From Candidatus Dadabacteria bacterium (GTDB taxonomy: Bacteria; Desulfobacterota_D; UBA1144; Nemesobacterales; CSP1-2): DNA of 35,198 bases. Position numbers and translations under genes: made by a program. The notes under the pieces are model-generated. The model made no database searches. It was not told where the DNA came from and was given only the letters and a program-made list of their open reading frames with translations. Location: positions 1 to 35,198 of the forward strand of contig JAHFBK010000007.1 of the NCBI GenBank assembly GCA_023250035.1. Direction: 5' to 3'. Every line of letters starts with the position of its first letter. Position 1 is the first letter of the stretch. Shown piece by piece: positions 1-10,492 of the stretch.

Positions 1-381
1 GTAGAAGCGGAGAAGCTTTCAAAAAGTTCAGAGGAGCAGGACTCGGCTAAAAATAAATAGGGTCTGTTAATTAATATAGGATTAGTAAGCATTGCGGTTG
101 GTGTAATCACCTTTGTTTGGCCAGGTCTTACTGCACTAGCATTGCTTTATTTGATTGGGGCTTGGGCTATCGTGAGGGGCATCTTCGAGGGCGAGTGGTT
201 AATGATCATTGCCGGTATGGCTTCGGTGCTTTTCGGGGTGATCATGGTGCTTTGGTCAGGAGCCGGCGCACTCGCTGTTCTCTGGTTGATCGGAATCTTT
301 GCGATTATCTTCGGTGTGCTAATGATCATCCTCGCATTCAAGCTACGCGGGCTTAAGAAGCGCGTGGAGCAGGCAGCCTGA
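1..381 (+). pseudogene. HdeD/DUF308-family membrane protein, degraded (in-frame TAG at 58-60, apparent small internal deletion)
   Basis: Frame 1 reads [79 protein letters not shown]...; HdeD-like repeated TM pattern (compare intact ORF 4640-5272). 5' end lies outside the window. Confidence 0.6.
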
Positions 382-654
382 TAAATTTAGAATAATGCAA
401 ATATAACTCGGGCTAGAAATAAGGGTAAGACTTAAGGAGAGAGGCAAGCCGGCTGACGATGCATAGAAGAATAGCTTATTACTAACGCTCGATGTGTCGA
501 TCGGTTTCTAGTGTGTGTTAGCACGGAGAATTACAAAAATTTGCCTCTGGTGATTGACTTGTTAATTAAGCTGCTTTACATTGAATTCAACGTCATATCA
601 AATCCCGGCCCATGAGAGGGGAACTTTCCTCAATGGCTTCGGGGAGGAGGTAAC

Positions 655-1945
655 ATGAACAAAACATATAAACCCTATATGCGTATGTTGAGTTGGTTGA
701 TGCTCTTTTTTCTTATAGCTCCAGTTAGTGTAATGTCTCAGGATACTGGGGAAACATCTCCGTCTACAAAGTTCTCGAAAGAAGAACTTACTCAGATGCT
801 TGCGCCAATAGCCCTTTATCCTGATTCACTCGTGGCCCAAATCCTGATGGCATCAACCTACCCGCTTGAGGTCGTGGAGGCTGACCGATGGGGTTAAGCA
901 GAACCCGAACCTGAAGGGAGACGCCTTAAACGAAGCCCTCAAAGACAAAAGCTGGGATGTAAGCGTGAAGTCACTCTGTCATTTCCCTGATGTCCTGTCC
1001 GCGATGAGTAAGAACCTCGACCAGACATCAAAACTTGGAGACGCCGTTCTAAGTCAGCAGCAAGATGTCATGGATACGATCCAGGAACTTCGCGCTAAGG
1101 CTCAAGCTCAGGGTAATCTGAAGACAACGGAGCAGCAGAAGGTGATTGTCGATCCTGCCGACCCCCAGGTCATCGTGATCGAGCCTGCCAACCCCCAGGT
1201 CATCTATGTTCCTTCGTACAATCCTGCGGTGGTTTACGGTTCATGGGCGTACCCCGCTTATCCACCCTATGCACCCTGGTACTACCCTGCCGGGGCTGCT
1301 CTGGTCGGAGGGGCTATCGGATTCGGAGTCGGTTATGCCGTAGGGGCATCCGTAGGTTCATGGTCCAATTGCAACTGGGGACGCGGTGATATTGATGTGG
1401 ACATAAACAGGACGAATAATTTCAACAGGGTTAATATCAACAACAAGGTCGGTAACCAAAATTGGCGACATAACGTGGATCATAGAAGGGGAGTTGCATA
1501 CCGGGACAACACCACGAGCCAGCGCTTCGGGCAGTCCCCCAAGAGGTCTTTGGAGTCCAGGCAAGCCCGCGGGTACGGAGACCTCGGCTCTAAAAGGCAG
1601 GGCCTCGAACAGGGTAAATTAGGACAGGGTGTGAGCCGTGAGGGTAGCATGAAGGGCGTCGGCGAAAGGCAGGGGCTTCAACAGGGAAAATTAAAACAGG
1701 GTGGAAGCCGAGAGAGCGCCTTTAAGGGTAGTATCAGCGGTGGAGGTCGTGAGAGCACCTTAAAGAGCACGGGCAGTAGAGGTCGTGATAGTGCATTCAG
1801 CGGTATCGGCAATGGGAAAAGCACGCGTATGGCAAGTAATCGCGGTAGTTCCAGCCGCAGTGAAAGCCTCAAAAGTGGATCTCGTGGTGGAGGTGGAACC
1901 CGTGGAGGCGGTGGCTCCCGCGGCGGGGGCGGCCGTCGCAGGTAA
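655..1945 (+). pseudogene. DUF3300 domain protein, split by a frameshift at GGGG 890-893; Gly/Arg/Ser-rich C-terminus
   Basis: ORFs 655-897 (...LAPIALYPDSLVAQILMASTYPLEVVEADRW) and 866-1945 (VKQNPNLKGDALNEALKDKSWDVSVKSL...) join into one DUF3300-like protein if one G is removed. Could be a sequencing indel. Confidence 0.75.
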
Positions 1946-2043
1946 TGAACAAGATACGTCGTCGAAATGCGACAGGCTTTCGTAATTGCACAAACCAAAA
2001 CTAAAGGAATTCACGTCTGATACCTTTGTAATGGAGGAAAAAA

Positions 2044-3003
2044 ATGTTTAACACAAAAAATAGAAATAGTTATTCACTCTGGCGTACAGTTTTAAATATG
2101 TTGATCGTTGTCATCATGATGGCGTTCGCAATCTATACTCATGCAAACGCTGGTGACATAAAGCAGAAGAGCTACGCTTCTCCTGAAGAAGCTGTCAAGG
2201 CTCTTATTGACGCAGTTAAGGCTGATAATAATCAGGAGCTTTTAGCCATTTTTGGTCCCGAAGGTAAGGAGATGATCTCTTCGGGTGATGAGGTAGCCGA
2301 CAAGAAGGCTCGCGAAAAATTCCTCAGTGACTACGAGGAAAAGAACAAACTCGAAAAAGAAACACCGGACAAAGTAGTTCTCGATACTGGCTCAGAGGAT
2401 TGGCCTTTTCCGATACCGATAGTAAAGAAGGGTGAGACTTGGGTTTTTGATACTAAGGCTGGAAAGGATGAGATACTGAACCGAAGGATAGGCAGAAACG
2501 AGCTAGACACAATCGAGGTGATGCATGCGTATGTTGATGCTCAGCGCGAATATGTGAGCAAGGACCGTGATGGTAATGGAGATATAGAATTTGCCCAGAA
2601 GATTATCAGCACGGAAGGCAAGCATGATGGTCTCTACTGGAAAGCGAAAGAGGGTGAGGAGGAGAGCCCCTTTGGCCCGCTAATCGCTGAGGCCACAAAG
2701 GGGGGATACACCAGCAAAACCTCACCCTACCACGGATATTACTATAAGATTCTGAAAGAGCAAGGAAAGAATGCTCAGGGTGGCCAGTATGTTTACGTTG
2801 TAAATGGCAAAATGATTCTTGGTTTTGCCCTCCTCGCATATCCTGCCTCGTATGGCTCCTCTGGAATTATGACCTTTCTAATAAATCAGGACGATGTGGT
2901 ATACCAGAAGGACCTCGGAAAGAATACTGCGAAAATAGCGGAGTCAATAACCAGGTATAATCCAGACAAAACCTGGACTAAGGTAGAAGAGCCCGAACAA
3001 TAG
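2044..3003 (+). CDS. DUF2950 family exported protein
   Basis: 319-aa ORF, signal peptide, QKSYASPEEAVKALIDAVKADNNQELLAIFGPEGKE; neighbours DUF3300 as commonly seen; upstream GGAGG. Confidence 0.8.
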   Translation: MFNTKNRNSYSLWRTVLNMLIVVIMMAFAIYTHANAGDIKQKSYASPEEAVKALIDAVKADNNQELLAIFGPEGKEMISSGDEVADKKAREKFLSDYEEKNKLEKETPDKVVLDTGSEDWPFPIPIVKKGETWVFDTKAGKDEILNRRIGRNELDTIEVMHAYVDAQREYVSKDRDGNGDIEFAQKIISTEGKHDGLYWKAKEGEEESPFGPLIAEATKGGYTSKTSPYHGYYYKILKEQGKNAQGGQYVYVVNGKMILGFALLAYPASYGSSGIMTFLINQDDVVYQKDLGKNTAKIAESITRYNPDKTWTKVEEPEQ

Positions 3004-3249
3004 GCACTCTGAAGGTTGGTAGGAATGCGAAAAAGTTCGACTGCGTGAGGTAAACCGAGCAGTGGCGATTTCCGTCCAGAAACCATAACGAGGATAGGTT
3101 CACAATCATAGGTCTTCTATAAAATGTTGATCCAGCCAAAACTGGCGGTTTTGATTGGACGCCACGCCTCGTTCTTCAGCTCCTCTTCGCTTATTGATAA
3201 GAGCAAGCTTTTGGAAATTGGTTCAATTTAGTCATAAGGAGAGAAACAT

Positions 3250-4398
3250 ATGTCGTTAAAATTCAATAGTTTTATCACCCTAATCTTTGGAGGCATACCA
3301 TGCCGAACCTCGAGCATAGCATTTTATATTGGAATTGTTTTATTTATATTGAGCCTCTCAATTTGGTGGTGTGATATTACAGCTATGGCCGAGACTGAAT
3401 CTGGGATTCCACCACAGAAACTATTTCAATTTTTGAAAGAAGACATGAGGTTTTCTGAAGAAGAATTATCAACTATAAAACAAGGAAAGCTCATAACCAA
3501 GCTTATTGATGCTGATACGAAGGACGAAGTCTCTTATCTTAGTATCACACGTATAGACATTCCCAAAGTATTTTTCTTAACACACTACGGAAAAGACATT
3601 AACCCTATAGAAACCTTCTCTATTCTGGAAATGGGAAGGTTCGGAAATCCTCCAAAGCAAACAGAAATTCAGGATCTTCAACTAGACTCTAAAGACATAC
3701 AGGCTTTAAAAGACTGCAAAGTCGGTGAATGCGATATGAAAATATCCTCAAAGATGATGGAGAGCTTCAGCAATCAAATGGACTGGTCTCAACCGGACTA
3801 TGACGAACGCGCGAACAAGCTTTTCCAGCAGATACTATTCGCATACATCCAAGGTTATTTGTCTGGAGGCAATGCCGCCCTGATTGAATATGACGACCAG
3901 CGTCAACCCATTCGTCTTAGTGAGGAATTCAATGATATTCTCGAGGAGTTCCCATATATGTTCAAGTATTCACCAGAGTTCTACAAATATCTGGAGACTT
4001 TTCCGGATGGGAAGCCTTCAGGGGTTGGAAGCTATATCTACTGGTCAAAAGAGGACATAGGGGCGAACTATAATGTAGTGAGCCTCAACCATATTATCCT
4101 CCTCATACCAGATGATCCCACACTTAGCCCAACCATAGTCTCGAAACAGATCTACGCAGACCACTACTTCGAGGCTTCACTTAGATTGACAACGGCTGTG
4201 GAAAACCCAGAAACTGCTACTTCAAGCATGTACTTCTTGCATCTTAATCGATCAAGGATTGACGCCCTTAGACGGAATGGATTTCTTACCGGGACAATAA
4301 GGAGCAGAATTCAAAGTGGATTAATTAATTCGATGAGTCAGAGAATGAAGGCTATCAAGGAAAAGTTAGAAGCCTTATATCAAGTGGAGATAAGATAA
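3250..4398 (+). CDS. hypothetical protein with N-terminal signal/TM segment
   Basis: 382-aa ORF, RBS-like AAGGAGAG upstream; no family recognised. Confidence 0.7.
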   Translation: MSLKFNSFITLIFGGIPCRTSSIAFYIGIVLFILSLSIWWCDITAMAETESGIPPQKLFQFLKEDMRFSEEELSTIKQGKLITKLIDADTKDEVSYLSITRIDIPKVFFLTHYGKDINPIETFSILEMGRFGNPPKQTEIQDLQLDSKDIQALKDCKVGECDMKISSKMMESFSNQMDWSQPDYDERANKLFQQILFAYIQGYLSGGNAALIEYDDQRQPIRLSEEFNDILEEFPYMFKYSPEFYKYLETFPDGKPSGVGSYIYWSKEDIGANYNVVSLNHIILLIPDDPTLSPTIVSKQIYADHYFEASLRLTTAVENPETATSSMYFLHLNRSRIDALRRNGFLTGTIRSRIQSGLINSMSQRMKAIKEKLEALYQVEIR

Positions 4399-4639
4399 GG
4401 TTTGATAAATGCATAGTTTTGATGCGGCAAGAATGGAAGGCAGGAAGCTAAGGATACCTGGGTTTTATTCTGGCAGTAATCGTATACAAATCTGGCAGGG
4501 CAACTTCGCGTTTCGAGGATCTGAAACTGAAGAGAGGTAGGTATGCCACGTAAATCTTAGCTGGCTGAAAACACTCTGAGTGGAAATGAAAATCTCACCA
4601 CCGCTGTGAAATAGAATTGAGAAACAGAGGAGAAACTCA

Positions 4640-5272
4640 ATGAATAATACTCAAAAGGATCAAAAACAAGAGAGCCTTAGATCATTTACTGCTGGCTTGC
4701 AGAGCCTGGTTAGCGGCAAGCTCGGCGACATCTGGTGGTTCTTCATGCTACGTGGCGTGTTGGCCGGTGTGTTGGGTATCTGCGCTCTGATCTGGCCAAC
4801 TATCAGTCTGGGAGTTCTGACAGTTCTGGTCGGTATCTACTGTATGGCGGACGGTCTGGCCGGACTGGTGGGAGCGATACGGTCTACTAAGCGAAGTACT
4901 TACCTGCTTCAGGCTCTCATTAGCCTCGTCGCCGGCGCAGTCCTCGTCTTTGGGCCCAGGGAATCCATCAGGACATTGCTCATGGTTTTCGGTGCGTGGG
5001 CACTCTTTACCGGGGTCAGCCAGATCATTGCGGCTCGCCGGACGGATGACGATGTCACCGACCGGGGCCTAATGACTACCGTCGGCGGAATTACAGCAGT
5101 GGTCGGCCTGGTACTGCTTGTCTGGCCAGGGGCCGGTATCGTAACCATCTCCTGGGTTATTGCTGTCGCGTTACTGCTGTTAGCAGGGCTTTTGATATTC
5201 CTGGCGATACGGCTCAAGCGGTTCAAGGCACGTGTGGACAAACTCACCGTTTCCAAACCCAACCCAAGATAA
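4640..5272 (+). CDS. HdeD/DUF308 family membrane protein
   Basis: 210 aa, repeated TM hairpins (GVLTVLVGIYCMADGLAGLVGAIRS...), GAGGAG RBS. Confidence 0.8.
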   Translation: MNNTQKDQKQESLRSFTAGLQSLVSGKLGDIWWFFMLRGVLAGVLGICALIWPTISLGVLTVLVGIYCMADGLAGLVGAIRSTKRSTYLLQALISLVAGAVLVFGPRESIRTLLMVFGAWALFTGVSQIIAARRTDDDVTDRGLMTTVGGITAVVGLVLLVWPGAGIVTISWVIAVALLLLAGLLIFLAIRLKRFKARVDKLTVSKPNPR

Positions 5273-5275
5273 GGT

Positions 5276-5749
5276 GTGAATGACATGAAATCATTAACTA
5301 TTATAACCGTGATCATGATACTATCTCTGCTTGCCTGCCAGCAAGATAAAGGTGAGAAAAGTAGTACCGCTTCCAAGCCTCAGGCCAAACCTGTAGAGAA
5401 AATCCTTTCCGGGACAGTCTGGCTATTGGAAGACATCGCAGGGCGGGGCGTGATCGACAACGCGCAGGCGACGATCCGTTTCGAGGCGGATGGACGCGTA
5501 TCCGGCAGAACGGGTTGCAATCGTTTCAATGGCACGGCCACGATCGAGGGGAACAAAGTTACGTTCGGCCCGCTGGCGACGACGCGACGCGCCTGCGTAC
5601 CCGCTTTGATGGATCAGGAAAAGCGGTTCCTCAAAGCGGTGGGTGAAGTCCGCAGTTTCACAGTGGATGAAAACGGGTTGCTCCACCTCAAGGATGCGAA
5701 TTCCGAGACTCTCTTGCGGCTCTCACGTTTGGAGGACCATAACCAATAA
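5276..5749 (+). CDS. META domain-containing lipoprotein (HslJ-like)
   Basis: lipobox ILSLLAC; GTVWLLEDIAG...GRVSGRTGCNRFNGTATIEGNKVTFGPLATTRRAC. Confidence 0.8.
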   Translation: MNDMKSLTIITVIMILSLLACQQDKGEKSSTASKPQAKPVEKILSGTVWLLEDIAGRGVIDNAQATIRFEADGRVSGRTGCNRFNGTATIEGNKVTFGPLATTRRACVPALMDQEKRFLKAVGEVRSFTVDENGLLHLKDANSETLLRLSRLEDHNQ

Positions 5750-5837
5750 CTAAAGGAAAAAATGACATGAACCCAAACTGCACCCTTTTGGTGAACCCGT
5801 TTAATCTTAGCAAGAAACACATAGGAGGGAAGTCATT

Positions 5838-6638
5838 ATGGACATTCCAATTTTCTATCAGATGCCATACTGGGTCAATGGGCTGCTTTTTATTGTGGTA
5901 CTGCTCGGGGCGCTGGAGGCCTGCTATCGAATCGGCCGTTGGCGAGTGAGGACAACCGGCGAGTCTGGCAGGAAGGACGAAGGGGATCTCGTTCTGGCGT
6001 CGATGTACACCCTGCTGGGTCTTGTGCTGGCGTTCACTTACGCCTTCACGTTGAGCCGCGCCGACCTGCGCAAACAGGCTGTGATAGATGAAGCGAACGC
6101 CATCGGAACGGCGTTTCTCCGGGCCGGGATGGCCCCGGAATCGGTACGGACCGAGCTGCGAACACTGCTCCTCGACTACGCCAGGACCCGTGTGGTCACG
6201 GTCGAGAATGCCGGGAGTATGGATCGATTCCGCAAGACTCATGCACGGACATTGCAGATTCAGTCCAAAATCTGGCCCGCCACCGAGCGGATGGTGAAGG
6301 CCATGCCCGCCGGGCCGGTTGAGGTTTCGATCGTCCAGTCGATCAACCAGGTTCTCGACATTCACACCAAGCGCCTCGCCGTGTCCTTCGATCGGCTGCC
6401 TGGAATCGTGTTACTAATGCTGGTGTTCATAGCCGGGGCATCACTGGCAATAACCGGTTACAACGCTGGGCTTTCCGGACGCCTGGACCGCTGGCGTCTC
6501 ACATCACTCACACTTGTCCTTGCTGTTGTCATGCTGGTGATCATAGACTTTGACCGCCCAATCCGCGGATTTGTCCAGGTAAGCCAGCAAAGCCTGGGGA
6601 ATGTAATCAGAGACATGGAGGCTACGCTAAATGAATGA
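5838..6638 (+). CDS. bestrophin-like/DUF4239 family membrane protein
   Basis: 266 aa; LVLASMYTLLGLVLAFTYAFTLSRADLRKQAVIDEANAIGTAFLRAG typical of the family; AGGAGG RBS. Confidence 0.6.
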   Translation: MDIPIFYQMPYWVNGLLFIVVLLGALEACYRIGRWRVRTTGESGRKDEGDLVLASMYTLLGLVLAFTYAFTLSRADLRKQAVIDEANAIGTAFLRAGMAPESVRTELRTLLLDYARTRVVTVENAGSMDRFRKTHARTLQIQSKIWPATERMVKAMPAGPVEVSIVQSINQVLDIHTKRLAVSFDRLPGIVLLMLVFIAGASLAITGYNAGLSGRLDRWRLTSLTLVLAVVMLVIIDFDRPIRGFVQVSQQSLGNVIRDMEATLNE

Positions 6639-6809
6639 TGCACCACAGGTAAGGCGGAAGAAACCCTCGGGGAAGGGAAGATAGCTAATAAAGAAAATAA
6701 TATAGAATGAATGACGAAATGTTTATTAAACTATCGAACCGCTGTTTCACTACACTAAAGGTAATGGAAAATTAGAAAGAAAGAAACAAAATTAAGGAGA
6801 TAATCGAAA

Positions 6810-9524
6810 ATGGAGCAGGAAAAAGTAAGGTTAAGAGAATGTAAGGAAAAAAATATCCCATGGAAGAAGTGGGGTCCTTATCTTAGTGAGAGGCAGTGGG
6901 GAACTGTGAGGGAGGACTACAGCGAATTCGGTACTGCCTGGGACTACTTTCCTCACGACCATGCGCGCTCTCGAGCCTATCGCTGGGGCGAAGACGGCCT
7001 TGCTGGTTTCTCCGACGATAAACAGTGGCTGTGCTTCGCGATTGCCTTGTGGAACGGAAAAGACCCAATCCTCAAAGAGCGCCTTTTCGGACTGACCAAT
7101 AGCGAGGGCAATCATGGCGAGGATGTCAAGGAGTGCTATTTTTATCTTGACAGCGCTCCGACTCACTCCTACATGAAATATCTATACAAGTATCCTCAGT
7201 CAGCATACCCTTACTCAGACCTCGTCGAGACTAACAGACGCCGGAGCAGGTATGAGCTTGAATACGAATTGATTGACACAGGAGTGTTTGATGAGGACCG
7301 CTACTTTGATGTTTTTGTCGAATACGCCAAAGAATCACCAGAAGATATTCTTATCAAAATAAGTCTTTGCAATCGCGGCTCTGAGTCCGCAACGCTTCAC
7401 CTACTTCCGACCCTTTGGTTGAGAAATACGTGGTCATGGGGTGACAATTTGCCTAAGCCGGCGCTGAAACAGGTGCAAAGTAAAAAAAACATGAGTGTGG
7501 TTGAGGCTTCTCATGAGGCTCTTGGAAAGCGATACCTCTACTGCGAAGGGGATGTGCCGCTGCTTTTTACTGACAATGAAACCAACACGGAACGAATTTT
7601 CGGAGACCCTAACTCGAGTCCTTACGTCAAGGATGGGATAAACAACTATATCGTGCATGGTCGGAAACAAGCGGTTAATCCTGATAGGGTAGGTACTAAG
7701 GTATCAGCGCATTATATTCTAGATGTGGGTGGAGGGGAAACTAAGGTGATCCGGCTCCGTCTCAATGACAACCCTCCTTCCTCAGCGAGAGGCAATCCAT
7801 TTGGAAACCACTTTGATGAATTATTTCGATCTCGTCAACGTGAAGCGGACGAGTTTTATGATTCAATTACTCCTCCATCAGTCGGCGAGGATGCACGTAG
7901 AGTAATGCGACAGGCTCTGGCGGGCATGTTATGGTCAAAGCAGTACTATCACCTCGACCTTGATAAATGGCTTGAAGAACACGGCGCAAACCCTATGAAA
8001 ATAAAACCGCGACTTAACGTCAGGAACAGGGATTGGTTTCACATGGTGAACGATGACGTCATCTCAATGCCTGACAAGTGGGAATACCCATGGTATGCCG
8101 CATGGGATTTGGGATTTCATACGATTGCGCTTGACATGGTAGACATAGATTTCGCTAAGGAGCAACTCGAATTAATGCTACGTGAGGTTTATCTTCATCC
8201 CAATGGCCAGATTCCCGCCTATGAGTGGAACTTTAGTGATGTCAACCCCCCAGTTCACGCCTTTGCATCTTTGTTCCTTTATCATACTGAGAAGCAGCTT
8301 TACGGTAAGGGTGACATTGCGTTTCTAAAAAACATCTTTGGGAAGCTCATGTTGAACTTTACCTGGTGGGTAAATCGCAAGGATCGAACCGGTAGGAACA
8401 TTTTTGAAGGGGGTTTCCTTGGCTTAGACAACATCGGTGTTTTTGATCGTAGCGCTCCACTACCAACCGGTGGTTTTCTAGAGCAGGCGGATGGGACCGC
8501 CTGGATGGCGATATTTTGCCAGAACATGCTTGAGATTGCTTTGGAGTTGGCTTTGCATGATCCGATCTTCGAAGAGATGGCTTTGAAGTTCGTTGAGCAC
8601 TTCCTGTGGATCGCCTCTGCTATGGATCGAATCGGAGAGCAACACGATGAGATGTGGGATGAGGAAGACGGCTTCTTTTACGACCTTCTGCGATTCCCAG
8701 ATGGCAGTGCTACCCGCCTGAAGGTTCGCTCCCTGGTGGGATTACTTCCCATGTGTGCGACCACTTTTTATGATAAAGATGTTGTGGACAAATTTCCAAG
8801 GTTGAGGGAACGCGTCTCAAGGCGTATCCGTCGTATGCCAGAGCTTGTAGCTACAATTCATCCGCCTGATAAACTTGGTGTTGCTGGTCGGCATTTGCTT
8901 GCGATCCTCGATGAGAATAAGCTTAGGCGAGTGCTTTCGAGAATGCTAGATGAAAACGAGTTCCTGGGTGATTTCGGGATTCGCTCAATCTCTCGTTATC
9001 ATAAGGAACATCCCTACCTATTCCAGGTTCATGGTGAGGAATATAGGGTTGATTACATGCCTGCGGAATCCAATAGCGGTCTATTTGGCGGGAATTCAAA
9101 CTGGCGAGGTCCTGTCTGGTTTCCCACTAATGCGCTAATAATACGCGCGCTTCTCCACTTCTATAAATATTACGGGGATGATTTCATTGTGGAATGTCCA
9201 ACAGGTTCGGGGAAACAGATGAACCTTTACCAGGTCAGTGAGGAAATTGCCAACCGTCTCATTCGCATTTTTCTAAGGGATGAGCATGGGAGACGCCCCG
9301 TCCATGGCGCCACAAAAAAATTTGAAACAGACCCCCACTGGCGCGATTACATCCTTTTCTATGAGTACTTTCACGGAGACAACGGCGCAGGCATCGGGGC
9401 AAATCATCAAACGGGTTGGACTGGTCTTATTGCGAAGCTTATACAATTGTACGGATACATAACACCCAAACAGATTCTGGAGGGCGGAAGGGGCGCAGTA
9501 GTGGCGTATAAAAATAAAAAGTAA
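6810..9524 (+). CDS. MGH1/GH63-type glycoside hydrolase (glucosidase)
   Basis: 904 aa; WEYPWYAAWDLGFHTIALDMVDIDFAKEQL...; NSNWRGPVWFPTN; typical bacterial GH63-like glucosidase. Confidence 0.8.
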   Translation: MEQEKVRLRECKEKNIPWKKWGPYLSERQWGTVREDYSEFGTAWDYFPHDHARSRAYRWGEDGLAGFSDDKQWLCFAIALWNGKDPILKERLFGLTNSEGNHGEDVKECYFYLDSAPTHSYMKYLYKYPQSAYPYSDLVETNRRRSRYELEYELIDTGVFDEDRYFDVFVEYAKESPEDILIKISLCNRGSESATLHLLPTLWLRNTWSWGDNLPKPALKQVQSKKNMSVVEASHEALGKRYLYCEGDVPLLFTDNETNTERIFGDPNSSPYVKDGINNYIVHGRKQAVNPDRVGTKVSAHYILDVGGGETKVIRLRLNDNPPSSARGNPFGNHFDELFRSRQREADEFYDSITPPSVGEDARRVMRQALAGMLWSKQYYHLDLDKWLEEHGANPMKIKPRLNVRNRDWFHMVNDDVISMPDKWEYPWYAAWDLGFHTIALDMVDIDFAKEQLELMLREVYLHPNGQIPAYEWNFSDVNPPVHAFASLFLYHTEKQLYGKGDIAFLKNIFGKLMLNFTWWVNRKDRTGRNIFEGGFLGLDNIGVFDRSAPLPTGGFLEQADGTAWMAIFCQNMLEIALELALHDPIFEEMALKFVEHFLWIASAMDRIGEQHDEMWDEEDGFFYDLLRFPDGSATRLKVRSLVGLLPMCATTFYDKDVVDKFPRLRERVSRRIRRMPELVATIHPPDKLGVAGRHLLAILDENKLRRVLSRMLDENEFLGDFGIRSISRYHKEHPYLFQVHGEEYRVDYMPAESNSGLFGGNSNWRGPVWFPTNALIIRALLHFYKYYGDDFIVECPTGSGKQMNLYQVSEEIANRLIRIFLRDEHGRRPVHGATKKFETDPHWRDYILFYEYFHGDNGAGIGANHQTGWTGLIAKLIQLYGYITPKQILEGGRGAVVAYKNKK

Positions 9525-9550
9525 CCAATAGTTCGTAATGACAGCGGAAA

Positions 9551-9589
9551 CCCTGCAGTAGGGCAGGTTTGAAACCTGCCCCTACAGGG
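9551..9589. repeat. palindromic element (GTAGGGCAGGTTT/GAAACCTGCCCCTAC)
   Basis: Near-perfect inverted repeat CCCTGCAGTAGGGCAGGTTTGAAACCTGCCCCTACAGGG downstream of the GH63 gene. Confidence 0.8.
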
Positions 9590-9758
9590 AATTATCAAGT
9601 TGAAAACAATAACCCACGAATTTGTTTGCATAGAATATGAGTTGCAAAATGGATTTAAATAGAATTATCATACTGTTGGAAGACCCGGATAAGGCTATTT
9701 CATTCATCATGAGGGACGGGAAGGATTACAGCAACACTTAGCAGTTTAAGGAGGTCCC

Positions 9759-10388
9759 ATGAAAGGGTTAGTTGATTTTGTGAAGACGACGGTTATCGGA
9801 GGCTTGCTGTTCCTAGTTCCGGCTGTGCTTATAGTGCTCTTGATTAAACAGGCAGTCCTACTCGCTAGAAAAATACTGGTGCCGATTGAAAAGCTTCTCC
9901 CCATCGAAAACATTGCAGGAGTAGCAGTTGAACATCTGGTTGCGATCGTATTGATACTGGCTGTCTGCTTCGCTGCAGGGCTAGCTGCCCGAACGAGTCC
10001 GGGTGCAAAACTGAACGCCTGGCTGGAGCGGGCGATCTTGAGGCGTGTACCGGGTTTCGGCTTGATCAAGAGGGTAACCCATGAAATGGCCAACATCGAG
10101 TCTAAATCCGACTTCTCCGTGGCATTGGCACGAATAGAAGATGCGTGGGTGCTTTCATTCATCGTCGAAAAGCTGGACAGCGGCCTGCTTGCAGTGTTTG
10201 TACCCAGTGCCCCAACGCCTGCTGTCGGTTCCATCTATTATCTAACCGAGGATCGGGTGAAGCGGTTAGACGTACCCGTGGCTTCGGCGATACAGTGCAT
10301 CATGCGACTAGGCGTAGGCTCGAAGGAGTTACTCGAAGGGTATCCGAATCTTGAAAAACTGACAGGAGAACATCGTTCTAATCAGTGA
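9759..10388 (+). CDS. DUF502 domain-containing membrane protein
   Basis: 209 aa; VKTTVIGGLLFLVPAVLIVLLIKQA...VFVPSAPTPAVGSIYYL; AAGGAGG RBS. Confidence 0.8.
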   Translation: MKGLVDFVKTTVIGGLLFLVPAVLIVLLIKQAVLLARKILVPIEKLLPIENIAGVAVEHLVAIVLILAVCFAAGLAARTSPGAKLNAWLERAILRRVPGFGLIKRVTHEMANIESKSDFSVALARIEDAWVLSFIVEKLDSGLLAVFVPSAPTPAVGSIYYLTEDRVKRLDVPVASAIQCIMRLGVGSKELLEGYPNLEKLTGEHRSNQ

Positions 10389-10492
10389 TGGCTTAGAGAT
10401 TTAAAAAACATTATCAAGCAAGTGCACTAAACCGTGCCTTGAAGAAGGACCGAAATTAAAATAGAGGAAAAAACAAAAATAGGAGGTGTAAC

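Noticed and set aside
1678-2014. Minus-strand ORFs opposite the DUF3300 tail
   Set aside because: Pro/Arg- or Thr/Ala-rich mirror translations of a Gly/Arg-rich coding sequence; no independent support.
5688-6365. Minus-strand 225-aa ORF
   Set aside because: Opposite the META and DUF4239 genes on the plus strand; no domain signal.
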